Positions 16,608 through 24,931 of a stretch of DNA of 64,000 bases are shown here, in pieces. The translations under genes were made by a program, and so were the position numbers. The first letter of the stretch is position 1; every line of letters starts with the position of its first letter. The notes beneath the pieces were generated by a model, which saw only the letters and a list, made by a program, of their open reading frames with translations, searched no databases and was not told the origin of the DNA. The DNA is from Actinomycetes bacterium (GTDB taxonomy: Bacteria > Actinomycetota > Acidimicrobiia > Acidimicrobiales > RAAP-2): positions 1 to 64,000 of the forward strand of contig JAJZBK010000015.1 in NCBI GenBank assembly GCA_021798955.1, written 5' to 3'.

Positions 16608-17909
16608 CTAGATGAACAGGCACAGCTCGACGGCGACCACCATCCACGCTGCCGCCACCAGGCCGCCGGGGATGACGAGGCGGCGCGGCGACCCGAGCAG
16701 CAGGACGACGCTGAGCAGGTAGAGGGGATCGAGGCTCCGGAAGCCCACGTCGCCGAGCCAGATGCCCGGGGCCAGGCAGACGGCCATCACCACCAGGACG
16801 GCCCAGGCCACCCGCTCGTGGAGCAGCGCATCCGAGTGCCGGGCCACGCTGGCGGCGAGGGCGACCACGACGGCGAGGACCACGAGCTCGCCGAACCACA
16901 GGAGCGCCGCGGTGGAGGGCAGGGTGGTGGCGTAGTGGACGAGGCCGTGGACGAAGCCGTCGAAGGGGAGCCCGAGGTTCTTGCTGCCCGACGAGCGCAG
17001 GGGGACCTTGCCGGTCCGAGCCGCCGCCACGGCCTGGTCGGCCACGAAGGCCACGACGGGCAGCACCCACGACACGGCTGCCACGTCGAGCGGCCCGAGC
17101 CACCGCCACGCTGACGGCTCGTTCTCCGTGCCGACACTGGTCGTCCCTGGGGCGTGCCCGCTCCGGCGTGCCACCAGGCCGGCCAACCACGCCACCCCGA
17201 CGGCGCCCACGGTGGCGAGCGCCGTCTCGCGACTGAGCGCCGAGCCAGCCAGCAGCACGCCGGCCAGCAGCGGTCGGCGTGCGCGGAGGGCGACGAGCCC
17301 GCCCACCAGGAAGGCTCCCGCCACCAGCTCGGTGGTGTCGCGCCCGAGCGTCCAGAGGAAGCCCGGGTAGGCGGCGACCAGCAGGCCGGCCAGGGCGTGG
17401 CGACCCGCAGAGCGGGCGAGGACCGCTCCGAGCAGGCCGAGGACGGCGAGGGCGACGACGTTGACGGCGACCATCGTCCAGGGCACTGCTGCCCGGACTC
17501 CGCCGGCAGCCAGCCAGGCGAGGAACGGGTAGCCGATGCGCGAGAGACGCTCGGCGCTGTCGAAGGTGATCCCGAAGGCCGTCCTCGCCACGTCGGCGGG
17601 GTCGAGTGCCATACGGAAGTAGAACTGGCCGTCGTAGCCGCTGCCGGTGACGATCGGGATGCCCGTCGGGACCGCTCCGGGTCGCGCGTAACGGGACCCA
17701 GCTACCACGAACGCCCCGATCGAGCCGTTCGCGGCGTCGGCCAAGCGGCCGGCGACGAAGGCCAGTGCCCCCAGGGCGGCTACCAGCGAGGCGACCCACG
17801 GGCGGTTCGTAGCCCGGACGAGGGGGGTCGCGGCGGCTCCGACCCGGCGGGCTGGACCGGGGCCGACGGGCAGGAGCGGTCGAGGTGTGTCCTCGTCGGT
17901 CTCGGCCAC
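16608..17909 (-). CDS. Polytopic membrane protein, GT-C-like
   Basis: A 433-residue protein with roughly ten hydrophobic helices. An N-terminal loop motif (GIPIVTGSGYDGQFYFRMALDP) and a later RIGYPFLAWLAAGG segment resemble membrane GT-C-type glycosyltransferases or glycopolymer-assembly proteins, in which an Asp in the first outer loop binds the lipid-phosphate donor (here D in GYDGQ). No other glycan gene is near, so the role stays general. The start is GTG 17909 with GGGGAG very close upstream; an alternative start a few codons in is possible. It is convergent with holA. Confidence 0.65.
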   Translation of the reverse strand: MAETDEDTPRPLLPVGPGPARRVGAAATPLVRATNRPWVASLVAALGALAFVAGRLADAANGSIGAFVVAGSRYARPGAVPTGIPIVTGSGYDGQFYFRMALDPADVARTAFGITFDSAERLSRIGYPFLAWLAAGGVRAAVPWTMVAVNVVALAVLGLLGAVLARSAGRHALAGLLVAAYPGFLWTLGRDTTELVAGAFLVGGLVALRARRPLLAGVLLAGSALSRETALATVGAVGVAWLAGLVARRSGHAPGTTSVGTENEPSAWRWLGPLDVAAVSWVLPVVAFVADQAVAAARTGKVPLRSSGSKNLGLPFDGFVHGLVHYATTLPSTAALLWFGELVVLAVVVALAASVARHSDALLHERVAWAVLVVMAVCLAPGIWLGDVGFRSLDPLYLLSVVLLLGSPRRLVIPGGLVAAAWMVVAVELCLFI

Positions 17910-18038
17910 CTCCCCATCGTGGCGCGAAATTGTGAAGGGAACCTTGGAATTGGTGCCGGTGGCGGCCCGCCGGCCGGGTCGGCAGGGTGTCGTGTCCCGA
18001 CCGGCCGGGCAGGGATCCGGCCGGTCGGGACACGGTGC

Positions 18039-18713
18039 TCAGACCCGGATGGGGTCCGAGGTCCGGACGCCCCGGTCGGCAGCGGTGTCGGTCCACCGGG
18101 CACCGTCCCAGTAGCGGAGCTGGTGCCGTCCGGTGGGGTCCGTCCGCCACCCTGGCGGCGGGGCGGGCACGGAGGGGTCGGCCGTGACCGTCGTCGTCGA
18201 CGGGGCGTGGTCGAGGCGCAGCTCGTCTGCACCCCGGGGTGTCCGGAGAAGGGTGGCCACCGGCGCGCCGGCGGGCGCGGATGGGGCCACCGGCGCGCCG
18301 GCGGGCGCGGATGGGATCGCCAGCGGGAGGTCGAAGCGGGCCGGGGAGCGAAGCGGAATGGGGGTAGCGCCGAAGCTGCCAAATCGCGGCCAGGTGGGAG
18401 CACTCCGCCGGCCGTCGGAGGGCCGGGTGCACGGTGCCGGTTGGCCGACGCCGTCGAGTGGGAGCGAAGCGGCTCGCCCGGCCGCCCGGACGGCGACCAC
18501 GGAGGGCCGTGCACCGAAGACGTAGGCGACGAAGCCGACCACGGGCAACAGGGCAATGGAGGCCAGGGAACGGAGCCTCGAGCGTCCGGCCGTGCGCCAT
18601 GCCCATCGAGGCTGTCGTACGGCGTCGGCGAGGCCGACCGCCCACGACGCGGCGACGGCGAGCCCGGCGATCTCGAGCGAGATGCCGGAGGTAGAGATGA
18701 GCTGCCCACTCAT
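18039..18713 (-). CDS. DUF2510 membrane protein
   Basis: A protein of 224 residues. It has hydrophobic helices near residues 10-30 and 45-70, then a long Pro/Ala-rich linker with two copies of a 10-residue repeat (PSAPAGAPVA, from a 30-bp DNA unit at 18256-18315). The C-terminal DUF2510 module reads PPPGWRTDPTGRHQLRYWDG then ARWTDTAAD. DUF2510 is an actinobacterial Trp-rich surface module of unknown function. A clean GGGAGGAA precedes the ATG at 18713 by 6 nt. Function unknown. Confidence 0.78.
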   Translation of the reverse strand: MSGQLISTSGISLEIAGLAVAASWAVGLADAVRQPRWAWRTAGRSRLRSLASIALLPVVGFVAYVFGARPSVVAVRAAGRAASLPLDGVGQPAPCTRPSDGRRSAPTWPRFGSFGATPIPLRSPARFDLPLAIPSAPAGAPVAPSAPAGAPVATLLRTPRGADELRLDHAPSTTTVTADPSVPAPPPGWRTDPTGRHQLRYWDGARWTDTAADRGVRTSDPIRV

Positions 18714-18883
18714 GGTGTTCCTCCCATTGTCAGGTCACTGTCAGGTCATCGGTGCGAGAACCGGACGGTGTCGCGGCCACGGGCGTGAAGGGAGCCCGGT
18801 CCGGTCACCGTGTGGAGGTGGTGTGCAAACGTGCAGCAGATGATGACAATGGCGGGCCGATGGGCCCCAATGGGTGTCTGGCA

Positions 18884-18932
18884 CCACGGGGGCGATCCCC
18901 CGGTGGACACTCTTAGTGTTTAAGAAAACACT
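18884..18932 (-). terminator. Two hairpins downstream of dnaE2
   Basis: Downstream of the dnaE2 stop (18952, minus) lie a 7-bp stem AGTGTTT/AAACACT with an AAGA loop (18915-18932) and a GC-rich hairpin CCACGGGGG/CCCCCGGTGG with one bulge (18884-18906). Either could end the SOS transcript. The rest of 18714-18951 holds nothing recognised. Confidence 0.45.
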
Positions 18933-18951
18933 CCTAGTAGTCAAGAGGCGA

Positions 18952-21900
18952 TCAACGGAAATTCCGGGCTCGGGGCATCGGCCCGAGGTCGAGGGGCTCG
19001 AAGTGCTCGGCCACCAGGGTGACCGCCCCCTCTGCCTGCTCGACCCGACCTCGGGCCACCAGGGAGGCCGAGGTGCCGGCCACCGAGTGCCACCGGACCC
19101 AGGCTCCCCGTGAGCACACCACGTTGACCAGTCCCGTCTCGTCCTCGAGGTTGAGGAAGACGGCACCGCCCGCGCTCTCGGGGCGCTGGCGGTGGGTCAC
19201 CACCCCGGCCACCGACACCCGCTCTCCCGGGGTGGCCCCGGCCAGCGTCGCCGCCGGACGTACGCCCCGGGCGGTGAGCAGAGGGCGCACGAGGTCGAGG
19301 GCCGTGACCTCCGGGGCGAGCCCCAGCGACCACAGGTCGTCGGCGACGAGGTCCCACGGCCCCGCCGGAGGCAGGGCCGGTGCCCGGGAGCCGGTCACTA
19401 CCCCGGGTAGTCGGTCGGGCAGCGACTGGGCGGCAGCTCCGGCCACCCAGACCGACGCCCGGCGGTCGTCCCCCCCGCCGTCACCCAGGTGGTCGAGCGC
19501 TCCGGCGGTGGCGAGGGCCTCGAGCTGAGCACGGCTGACCCGTCCTCGCCGCACCAGGTCTTCCATGCCCGCCCACGGCTGCCCGGCCTCGATGCGCCCG
19601 GCGACGTCGGTCCCCACGCCCCGGACGGACGCCAGGCCGAGGCGGATGGCCGGAGGCTGGGCCCCGGGCCCGCCAGCTTCCCGCCGCCCGCCCTGCACCG
19701 GTTCGAGCGAGGCCTGGGCCCTCCCGGCATTGACGTCGGGGCGGCGCACCACCACCCCGTGCCGCCTGGCGTCGGCCACCAGGCTCTGGGGGGACCAGAA
19801 CCCCATCGGCTGGGCGTTCAGCAGGCCGGCGGTGAACGCAGCCGGATAGTGCACTTTGCACCACGCGCTGGCGTAGACGAGGTGGGCGAAGGCGACCGAG
19901 TGGCTCTCCGGGAAGCCGAAGTTGGCGAAGGCGGCGAGCGCCTCGTAGACCTGTTCGCCCACCTCCTCGGACACCCCCCGAGCCCGCATGCCGGTGAAGA
20001 GCCGGTCGCGCAGATGGGCCATGCGGGCACTCGAGCGCTTCGCCCCCATGGCCTGGCGGAGGGCGTCGGCCTCGGTGGGGGTGAACCCGGCCACGTCGAT
20101 GGCGATCTGCATGAGCTGCTCCTGGAAGAGCGGCACCCCGAGGGTCCGCTCGAGCGCCGGCTGCAGGAGCGGGTGCAGATAGGTGACCGGCTCGCTGCCG
20201 TTGCGCCGTCGGATGTAGGGGTGGACGGCGTTGCCCTGGATGGGCCCGGGGCGGATCAGCGCCACCTCGATGGCCAGGTCGTAGAAGCACCGGGGTCGGA
20301 CCCGGGGGAGGGTCGCCATCTGGGCTCGCGACTCCACCTGGAACACCCCGACGGTGTCGGCCCGGCACAGGAGGTCGTAGACGGCCTCCTCCTGCTCGAG
20401 CCGGGCGAGGTCGATCGTCACCCCGTGGTAGCCACGCACCAGGTCGACCATGTGGTGGAGAGCGGTCAGCATGCCCAGGCCGAGCAGGTCGAACTTGACC
20501 AGGCCCACAGCCGCACAGTCGTCCTTGTCCCACTGGAGCACGGTGCGCCCCGGCGTCCGCCCCCACTCCACCGGGCACACCTCGACCACCGGCCGGTCGC
20601 AGAGCACCATCCCTCCCGAGTGGATCCCGAGGTGACGGGGGGTGTCGCCGATGGCGTCCACCAGCTCGGTCACCAGCGGGGGCAGATCGTCCCGCTCGTC
20701 GACGGCATCGTCGTCCTGTCGGGAGTGACGACTGGAGGAACCGGCCCACCCGTCCACCACGTCGGGCGGGTAGCCGAGGGCGTTGCCGACGTCGCGCACG
20801 GCCGAGCGGGTCCGGTAGGTGATGACGTTGGCCACCTGGGCGGCGTTCAGTCGCCCATAGCGGCGGTAGACGTACTGGATGACCTCCTCGCGTCGACCTG
20901 ACTCGATGTCGACGTCGATGTCGGGTGGGCCATCCCGGGCCGGCGACAGGAAGCGTTCGAAGAGCAGGTCGAGCGAGACGGCGTCGACATTGGTGATGCC
21001 GAGGGCGTAGCAGACGGCCGAAGTGGCGGCCGACCCCCGCCCCTGGCAGAAGATGTCGTTGCGGCGGCAGAAGGCCACGATGTCCTCCACGGCGAGGAAG
21101 TACCCGGCGAAGCCGAGGGCTCCGATCACCCCGAGCTCGTAGTCGAGCCGAGCCCACGCCCCCCGGACTCGTTCGTGTGCTCGGGTCCCGTAGCGCTCGG
21201 GTCCTCGACGGCGCACCAGCTCGACCAGCCAGCTCTGCTCGGTGTGGCCCGCCGGCACCGGAACGTCGGGCAGGCGCGGTGCCACCAGCCGGAGGTCGAA
21301 GGCGCACTCGGCGGCGAGCGCCGCTGCGTGCTCGACGACACCGGGCCAGCGAGCGAACCGTCGGAGCTGCTCGGCCTCACCGCGCAGACAGGCCATCCCC
21401 GCCGGCGGTAGCCATCCCTCGAGCTCGTCGATCGACCGTCGGGCCCGGATGGCGGCGAGCACGGTGGCCAACCGGAAGCGGTCGGGGGTGGCGTAGTGGA
21501 CGTTGTTCGTCGCCACGGGCGTCACCCCCTGCTCGACGGCCAAGCGGGCCAGGGCGTCGTTGCGCGCCGTGTCGAGCGGATCGGCGTGGTCCCACAGCTC
21601 GACGGTGACCCGGTCGCGCCCGAACCGTTCCACCAGGCCGCCGAGGACGCGGCTCGCCGCCGCCGGTCCCCCCTCTTCGAGAGCCCGGGCCACCACCCCC
21701 TTGCGGCACCCGGTGAGCACCTGCCAGTGCCCGCCGTGGCGTTCGGCCAGGAGGTCGAGGGTGACGGCGGGGCGTCCCTTCTCCCCACCCCGCAAGTGGG
21801 CCTCGGCAAGGGCACGGCTGAGGCGGGAGTAGCCGTCGGGGTCGCGGGCCACGACCACCACGTGGGTGCCGTCAGGGTCGGGGGCACCGGTACGCGGGGC

Positions 21901-22128
21901 CGACGGACCGCCCGTTGCGTCGAGGGTCACCTCGGCGCCGAACACGGTGGGCAGGTCGACGACCCGGGCTGCCTCGGCGAACCGGACTGCTCCGTAGAGC
22001 CCGTGGTGGTCGGTGAGCGCCAGGGCGGAGAGCCCGAGGCGGGTGGCTTCGCCCACCAGCTCCTCGGGGTGGCTGGCGCCGTCGAGGAAGGAGAAGTTCG
22101 AGTGGGCGTGGAGCTCGGCGTAGGCCAT
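18952..22128 (-). CDS. dnaE2: Error-prone DNA polymerase III alpha (DnaE2)
   Basis: The catalytic subunit of the SOS mutasome, which performs translesion synthesis with ImuB and ImuA'. It has 1058 residues. The PHP domain is at the N-terminus (AELHAHSNFSFLDGASHPEE, then ALTDHHGLYG). The polymerase core has PPDIDVDIESGRREEVI with the catalytic aspartates. Helix-hairpin-helix and OB-fold domains follow (ERVSVAGVVTHRQRP, FLNLEDETGLVNVV). The protein ends in ARNFR, close to the SRDF/RNF ending typical of DnaE2. The start at 22128 has GAGG about 5 nt upstream; the longer frame only translates the repeat array. It is 130 bp downstream of imuB, with 8 copies of a 14-bp repeat between them. Confidence 0.95.
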   Translation of the reverse strand: MAYAELHAHSNFSFLDGASHPEELVGEATRLGLSALALTDHHGLYGAVRFAEAARVVDLPTVFGAEVTLDATGGPSAPRTGAPDPDGTHVVVVARDPDGYSRLSRALAEAHLRGGEKGRPAVTLDLLAERHGGHWQVLTGCRKGVVARALEEGGPAAASRVLGGLVERFGRDRVTVELWDHADPLDTARNDALARLAVEQGVTPVATNNVHYATPDRFRLATVLAAIRARRSIDELEGWLPPAGMACLRGEAEQLRRFARWPGVVEHAAALAAECAFDLRLVAPRLPDVPVPAGHTEQSWLVELVRRRGPERYGTRAHERVRGAWARLDYELGVIGALGFAGYFLAVEDIVAFCRRNDIFCQGRGSAATSAVCYALGITNVDAVSLDLLFERFLSPARDGPPDIDVDIESGRREEVIQYVYRRYGRLNAAQVANVITYRTRSAVRDVGNALGYPPDVVDGWAGSSSRHSRQDDDAVDERDDLPPLVTELVDAIGDTPRHLGIHSGGMVLCDRPVVEVCPVEWGRTPGRTVLQWDKDDCAAVGLVKFDLLGLGMLTALHHMVDLVRGYHGVTIDLARLEQEEAVYDLLCRADTVGVFQVESRAQMATLPRVRPRCFYDLAIEVALIRPGPIQGNAVHPYIRRRNGSEPVTYLHPLLQPALERTLGVPLFQEQLMQIAIDVAGFTPTEADALRQAMGAKRSSARMAHLRDRLFTGMRARGVSEEVGEQVYEALAAFANFGFPESHSVAFAHLVYASAWCKVHYPAAFTAGLLNAQPMGFWSPQSLVADARRHGVVVRRPDVNAGRAQASLEPVQGGRREAGGPGAQPPAIRLGLASVRGVGTDVAGRIEAGQPWAGMEDLVRRGRVSRAQLEALATAGALDHLGDGGGDDRRASVWVAGAAAQSLPDRLPGVVTGSRAPALPPAGPWDLVADDLWSLGLAPEVTALDLVRPLLTARGVRPAATLAGATPGERVSVAGVVTHRQRPESAGGAVFLNLEDETGLVNVVCSRGAWVRWHSVAGTSASLVARGRVEQAEGAVTLVAEHFEPLDLGPMPRARNFR

Positions 22129-22136
22129 CGGAGCCT

Positions 22137-22252
22137 CGGTGCGGGGGTATCGGTGCGGGGGTGTCGGTGCGGGGGTATCGGTGCGGGGGTGTCGGTGCGG
22201 GGGTGTCGGTGCGGGGGTGTCGGTGCGGGGGTGTCGGTGCGGGGGTGTCGGT
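22137..22252. repeat. 14-bp x8 tandem array between imuB and dnaE2
   Basis: Eight copies of CGGTGCGGGGGTRT (R = A in copies 1 and 3, G in the others) plus 4 nt of a ninth. It almost fills the intercistronic gap and ends 4 nt before the dnaE2 RBS region. Confidence 0.97.
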
Positions 22253-22258
22253 AGCCGG

Positions 22259-23560
22259 TCAGCCGTAGGTCGCCTCGACCCACCACCGGCCCTGTTCGAC
22301 GAGCAGGAGACGGGCTTCCTCACCGGTGACCACCTGCAGGCGCGCCCCTCGCCGCCGCGACGAGGACCACCACCGCTCGTCAGACGGCCACGGACCGGCC
22401 CACGCCGTCACCGTCGCCCACGGAGCACCTTCGACCGACAGCCGAGCAGGTGGCGACGACACCAGCGCGCGTCCCGACACGGTGACCACCCGGCCGTCCT
22501 CCCCGACCAGTTCGGCCCGTCGGGGTGACAGGTGGACGAGAGCAGGGGCAGGGGCGGGGATCTGCCCCGGCCAGGGCGCACCCGTCGAGGGCGCAGCCCC
22601 CTGCACTTGGTCGTGCCGACGGGCCGAGCGGGTGGCCCCCTGGCCCGCCGTCCTTCCGGAGCGGGGTGCGCCCGACGCCAACACGAGGGGGACCGCCGAC
22701 GGGTCGGGAGGGGTCCATGGCACGAAGCGAGCCCGGGCGACCGGGTTCCTGCCTGCCTGCAGCCGGGCCACGACCACGCCGTCGGGGCCGACGACCTCCT
22801 GGGCGGCAGCCAGGGCGCGCCAGGCGCGCCGGTCGGCGTCTTCGACTTCCCCCCAGAACCCGACCTGCCGGGAGGTGGGGAGGCGCCCCTCGTGCTCGCT
22901 CCGGACGGTTCTCCCCTCGCCCCCCTCACTCCTCTGGCGCCGCCGCTGGGCGTCGATGCGCCGTCCGACAACGGCCAGGCGCCGCCGATCGGTCCGGTCG
23001 AGCGAGCCCTGGCGGCCGGCGGCTACCCGGTGGGCCCCGGCGGCCAGGGCGCCGAACCGGCCGAGGACGTCACCTTCGGGTAGGGCGGCGAGCTCGCCGA
23101 GGGTGCGGATGCCCAGGCGGGGCAGGATGGTAGACAGCTCGGGGTCGCCCAGTACCTCCACCGGCCACGGGTCGAGGAAAGCGGGGGTCCCGCCAGGCGG
23201 GACCACCTGGCCCGTTCGGGCGGCCAACACGGCGGCGAACAGCCCGTCGGCGATGCCCACTCCCCGTTCCTCTCGAACAGACGGGCCATCCTGTCTGTCG
23301 TTGTCACCGTGCTCGTCTACCCCGACCCGTACGACCGCAGCGGCCACCTGGTCGACGAGCGCGTCTTCGCCACCGAAGTAGCGAGCCGGGCCCCGAGCCG
23401 GCAACGAGCAGATACCGGGCTCGAGCACTGTCACCCACGGACAGAAGGCCTCGGTCGCGGCGACGACCTCGAGGAAGCGACGGCGGACGTGCCCGCCCTC
23501 GTCCTCGACGGCGAGGTCCGGACAGGAGACGACGAGCAGCCGTTCGAGGGCAGTGGTCAT
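22259..23560 (-). CDS. imuB: ImuB, Y-family polymerase-like mutasome scaffold
   Basis: A catalytically inactive Y-family relative that links DnaE2 and ImuA' to the beta clamp. It has 433 residues. Family segments are RLLVVSCPDL at the N-terminus, VTVLEPGICSLPARGPARYFGGE, GIADGLFAAVLAA, and LPRLGIRTLGELAALPEGDVLGRFG (helix-hairpin-helix). A C-terminal region ends in RLLLVEQGRWWVEATYG. Only about 58 residues precede ARYFGG, whereas the usual N-terminal palm segment is roughly twice as long, so an internal deletion is likely. The start at 23560 has GAGGGT 6 nt upstream and overlaps the imuA' stop (ATGA). Confidence 0.88.
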   Translation of the reverse strand: MTTALERLLVVSCPDLAVEDEGGHVRRRFLEVVAATEAFCPWVTVLEPGICSLPARGPARYFGGEDALVDQVAAAVVRVGVDEHGDNDRQDGPSVREERGVGIADGLFAAVLAARTGQVVPPGGTPAFLDPWPVEVLGDPELSTILPRLGIRTLGELAALPEGDVLGRFGALAAGAHRVAAGRQGSLDRTDRRRLAVVGRRIDAQRRRQRSEGGEGRTVRSEHEGRLPTSRQVGFWGEVEDADRRAWRALAAAQEVVGPDGVVVARLQAGRNPVARARFVPWTPPDPSAVPLVLASGAPRSGRTAGQGATRSARRHDQVQGAAPSTGAPWPGQIPAPAPALVHLSPRRAELVGEDGRVVTVSGRALVSSPPARLSVEGAPWATVTAWAGPWPSDERWWSSSRRRGARLQVVTGEEARLLLVEQGRWWVEATYG

Positions 23561-24447
23561 GGTGCGACCCTCGGTCGTCCGAGATCGGGTGGTCGTCCGA
23601 CATCGGGGACGCCTGGCTCGGTGTCCTCGAGCGTCCCTGACGGTCCGGGGAGCCAGATCGGGCAGCGGCGGGGACGAGACGAGCCGCGCCGCCCGGCGGC
23701 CACCACCAGGGCATGGCGCCGTACGAGGCTCCCGCTGCCGTCGCCGGCCCCTTCCCAGCGGGACGCCTCGACGGCCAAGGTGAGGTCGGGGGGCTCGGGC
23801 CACCCGACCTCACCAGGGAGGACGACGAGGACGGCTTGGCGCTCGCGGGCACGGGCCACCAGACGCCGGGCCACGGCCGGGCGGGGTGGAACAGGCGGAT
23901 GGACCACCACCAGCCCGGTACCGTCGAGGAGCGCGGCGGTGACCTCCCCCCAGGCGGAGCCGGGACGAGGAACCAGGGCAAGCCGCTCGAGGACGACCCC
24001 GAGCCCGACGGCGGCCTCGGCGCCCACGTCCTCCACGCCCACCACGGCACACCACACCCCCTGGGTGGTGGCCGCTGCCACCAGGGCCAGGGCCAGGGTC
24101 AGCTCTCCTCGGGCGGGTACGTTCGAGGGGGCGGGCGCCTGCTGGGCGGAGAGGGCAGCACCAGGGCTTGGAAGCCCGGAGGTGACGACCAGGGTCCCGC
24201 CGCGCCGAAGCCCCCCGCCGACCATCAGGGGAACGAGCGGTGGCAGGACGGCAAGGAGCCGCTCGCCCCGCCACGAAGTGGGCCGGACCCGCTCGGCCAG
24301 CGCCGCCAGTGCCGCCGACCCAGCCAGTGCCGCCGACCCAGCCGGTGCCGCCGACCCAGCCGGTGCCGCCGACCCAGCCCGGTCGCCGTCGGCCCCTGCT
24401 CGACGGCGAGGGCGACCCGGGGGGACCTCGGTGGGGAGAGCGAACAT
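23557..24447 (-). CDS. imuA': ImuA' (RecA-like mutasome protein)
   Basis: The third mutasome partner, a RecA/SulA-related protein that regulates DnaE2. It has 296 residues. After a basic N-terminus come four copies of an 18-bp repeat (Ala/Gly-rich, residues ~22-46). The RecA-like fold follows: LLAVLPPLVPLMVGGGLRRGG TLVVTSG, LTLALALVAAATTQGVWCAV, LDGTGLVVVHPP, and RRLVARARERQAVLVVLP. The proposed ATG at 24447 lies inside the SOS box, with a -10 hexamer 8 nt upstream, so the mRNA is probably leaderless. It is first in the imuA'-imuB-dnaE2 operon. Confidence 0.87.
   Translation of the reverse strand: MFALPTEVPPGRPRRRAGADGDRAGSAAPAGSAAPAGSAALAGSAALAALAERVRPTSWRGERLLAVLPPLVPLMVGGGLRRGGTLVVTSGLPSPGAALSAQQAPAPSNVPARGELTLALALVAAATTQGVWCAVVGVEDVGAEAAVGLGVVLERLALVPRPGSAWGEVTAALLDGTGLVVVHPPVPPRPAVARRLVARARERQAVLVVLPGEVGWPEPPDLTLAVEASRWEGAGDGSGSLVRRHALVVAAGRRGSSRPRRCPIWLPGPSGTLEDTEPGVPDVGRPPDLGRPRVAP
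24311..24382 (-). repeat. 18-bp x4 tandem array inside imuA'
   Basis: Four units GCCGCCGACCCAGCCGGT (small variants in the first and last) on the plus strand. In frame they encode an Ala/Gly/Ser-rich segment. Confidence 0.95.
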
Positions 24448-24461
24448 ACGTTCGTATGGTA
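24441..24461 (-). promoter_or_regulatory. SOS (LexA) box and -10 of the mutasome operon
   Basis: CGAACATACGTTCG at 24441-24454 is a perfect CGAAC-N4-GTTCG actinobacterial/Gram-positive LexA box. On the minus strand TACCAT (24456-24461) is a good -10 whose start point would fall at or next to the imuA' ATG (24447). LexA bound here would cover the transcription and translation start. Confidence 0.85.
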
Positions 24462-24520
24462 GCGAGCAGGGCGGCACCCGTGCTCCTGCGGGCACGTGCC
24501 GCGCTCGCGCCGAGCGCGGT

Positions 24521-24728
24521 CGATACCATGGACGCACCAGGGAAAGGAGGTGGTCCAACTGAGCAGTCAACGATCCGGGACCCTGGAGGTGGCTGGCCGC
24601 TGAGGCGGCTCGCTGAACCACCTGGCGAATCCCAGCCAGACACCCACGAGGTCGCCCAGCCGGAGCTGGTCCCATCCGGCGCAGCACGGCGGCCTGGTGC
24701 GCAGTACCTCAGCACGACAGAGCACTGA
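24521..24728 (+). other. Leader-like element: extended SD, 14-codon ORF, competing pairings
   Basis: AAAGGAGGTGGTCC at 24543-24556 is complementary to almost the whole anti-SD end of 16S rRNA. CTG at 24559 opens a frame reading (M)SSQRSGTLEVAGR, ending at TGA 24601-24603. AGGTGG occurs twice (24548-24553 inside the SD, 24587-24592 inside the ORF), and both can pair with CCACCT at 24618-24623, giving mutually exclusive structures. A further hairpin GCCGGA/TCCGGC spans 24659-24680. A second frame, from ATG 24528, stays open and stops at 24728, 1 nt before the terminator stem. It could be a small-protein gene or a regulatory RNA. Not recognised as a named family. Confidence 0.5.
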
Positions 24729-24729
24729 T

Positions 24730-24759
24730 GCCACGGGCGCCCTTCGGGGCGCCCGTGGC
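24730..24759 (+). terminator. Perfect 13-bp UUCG terminator hairpin
   Basis: GCCACGGGCGCCC - TTCG - GGGCGCCCGTGGC, fully paired. It ends the leader-like element and precedes the lipoprotein gene by 172 bp. Confidence 0.85.
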
Positions 24760-24931
24760 GCGTCACGAGGGACGGTGCGTCACCAAAGGCGGGGTGCGAG
24801 GAGCCGCAGTGCCAGAGGCGGGGTGCCCCATCGACGCGGGGGAGCACGACTAGTCTCCGTCGGGGGCAGGCTGCAGGTGCCCGACGACCAGGGTGAGCCT
24901 GGTCGTCGGTCCGGACTAGGGGGTGGTGGCA

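Noticed and set aside
16387-18645. 752-residue Arg/Pro-rich minus-strand ORF
   Set aside because: It is out of frame with two plausible membrane-protein genes on the same strand and shows no hydrophobic or domain pattern.
22137-22252. CRISPR array
   Set aside because: The 14-bp units are contiguous with no spacers and no cas genes are near; the 30-bp x4 array at 7312 likewise has no spacers.
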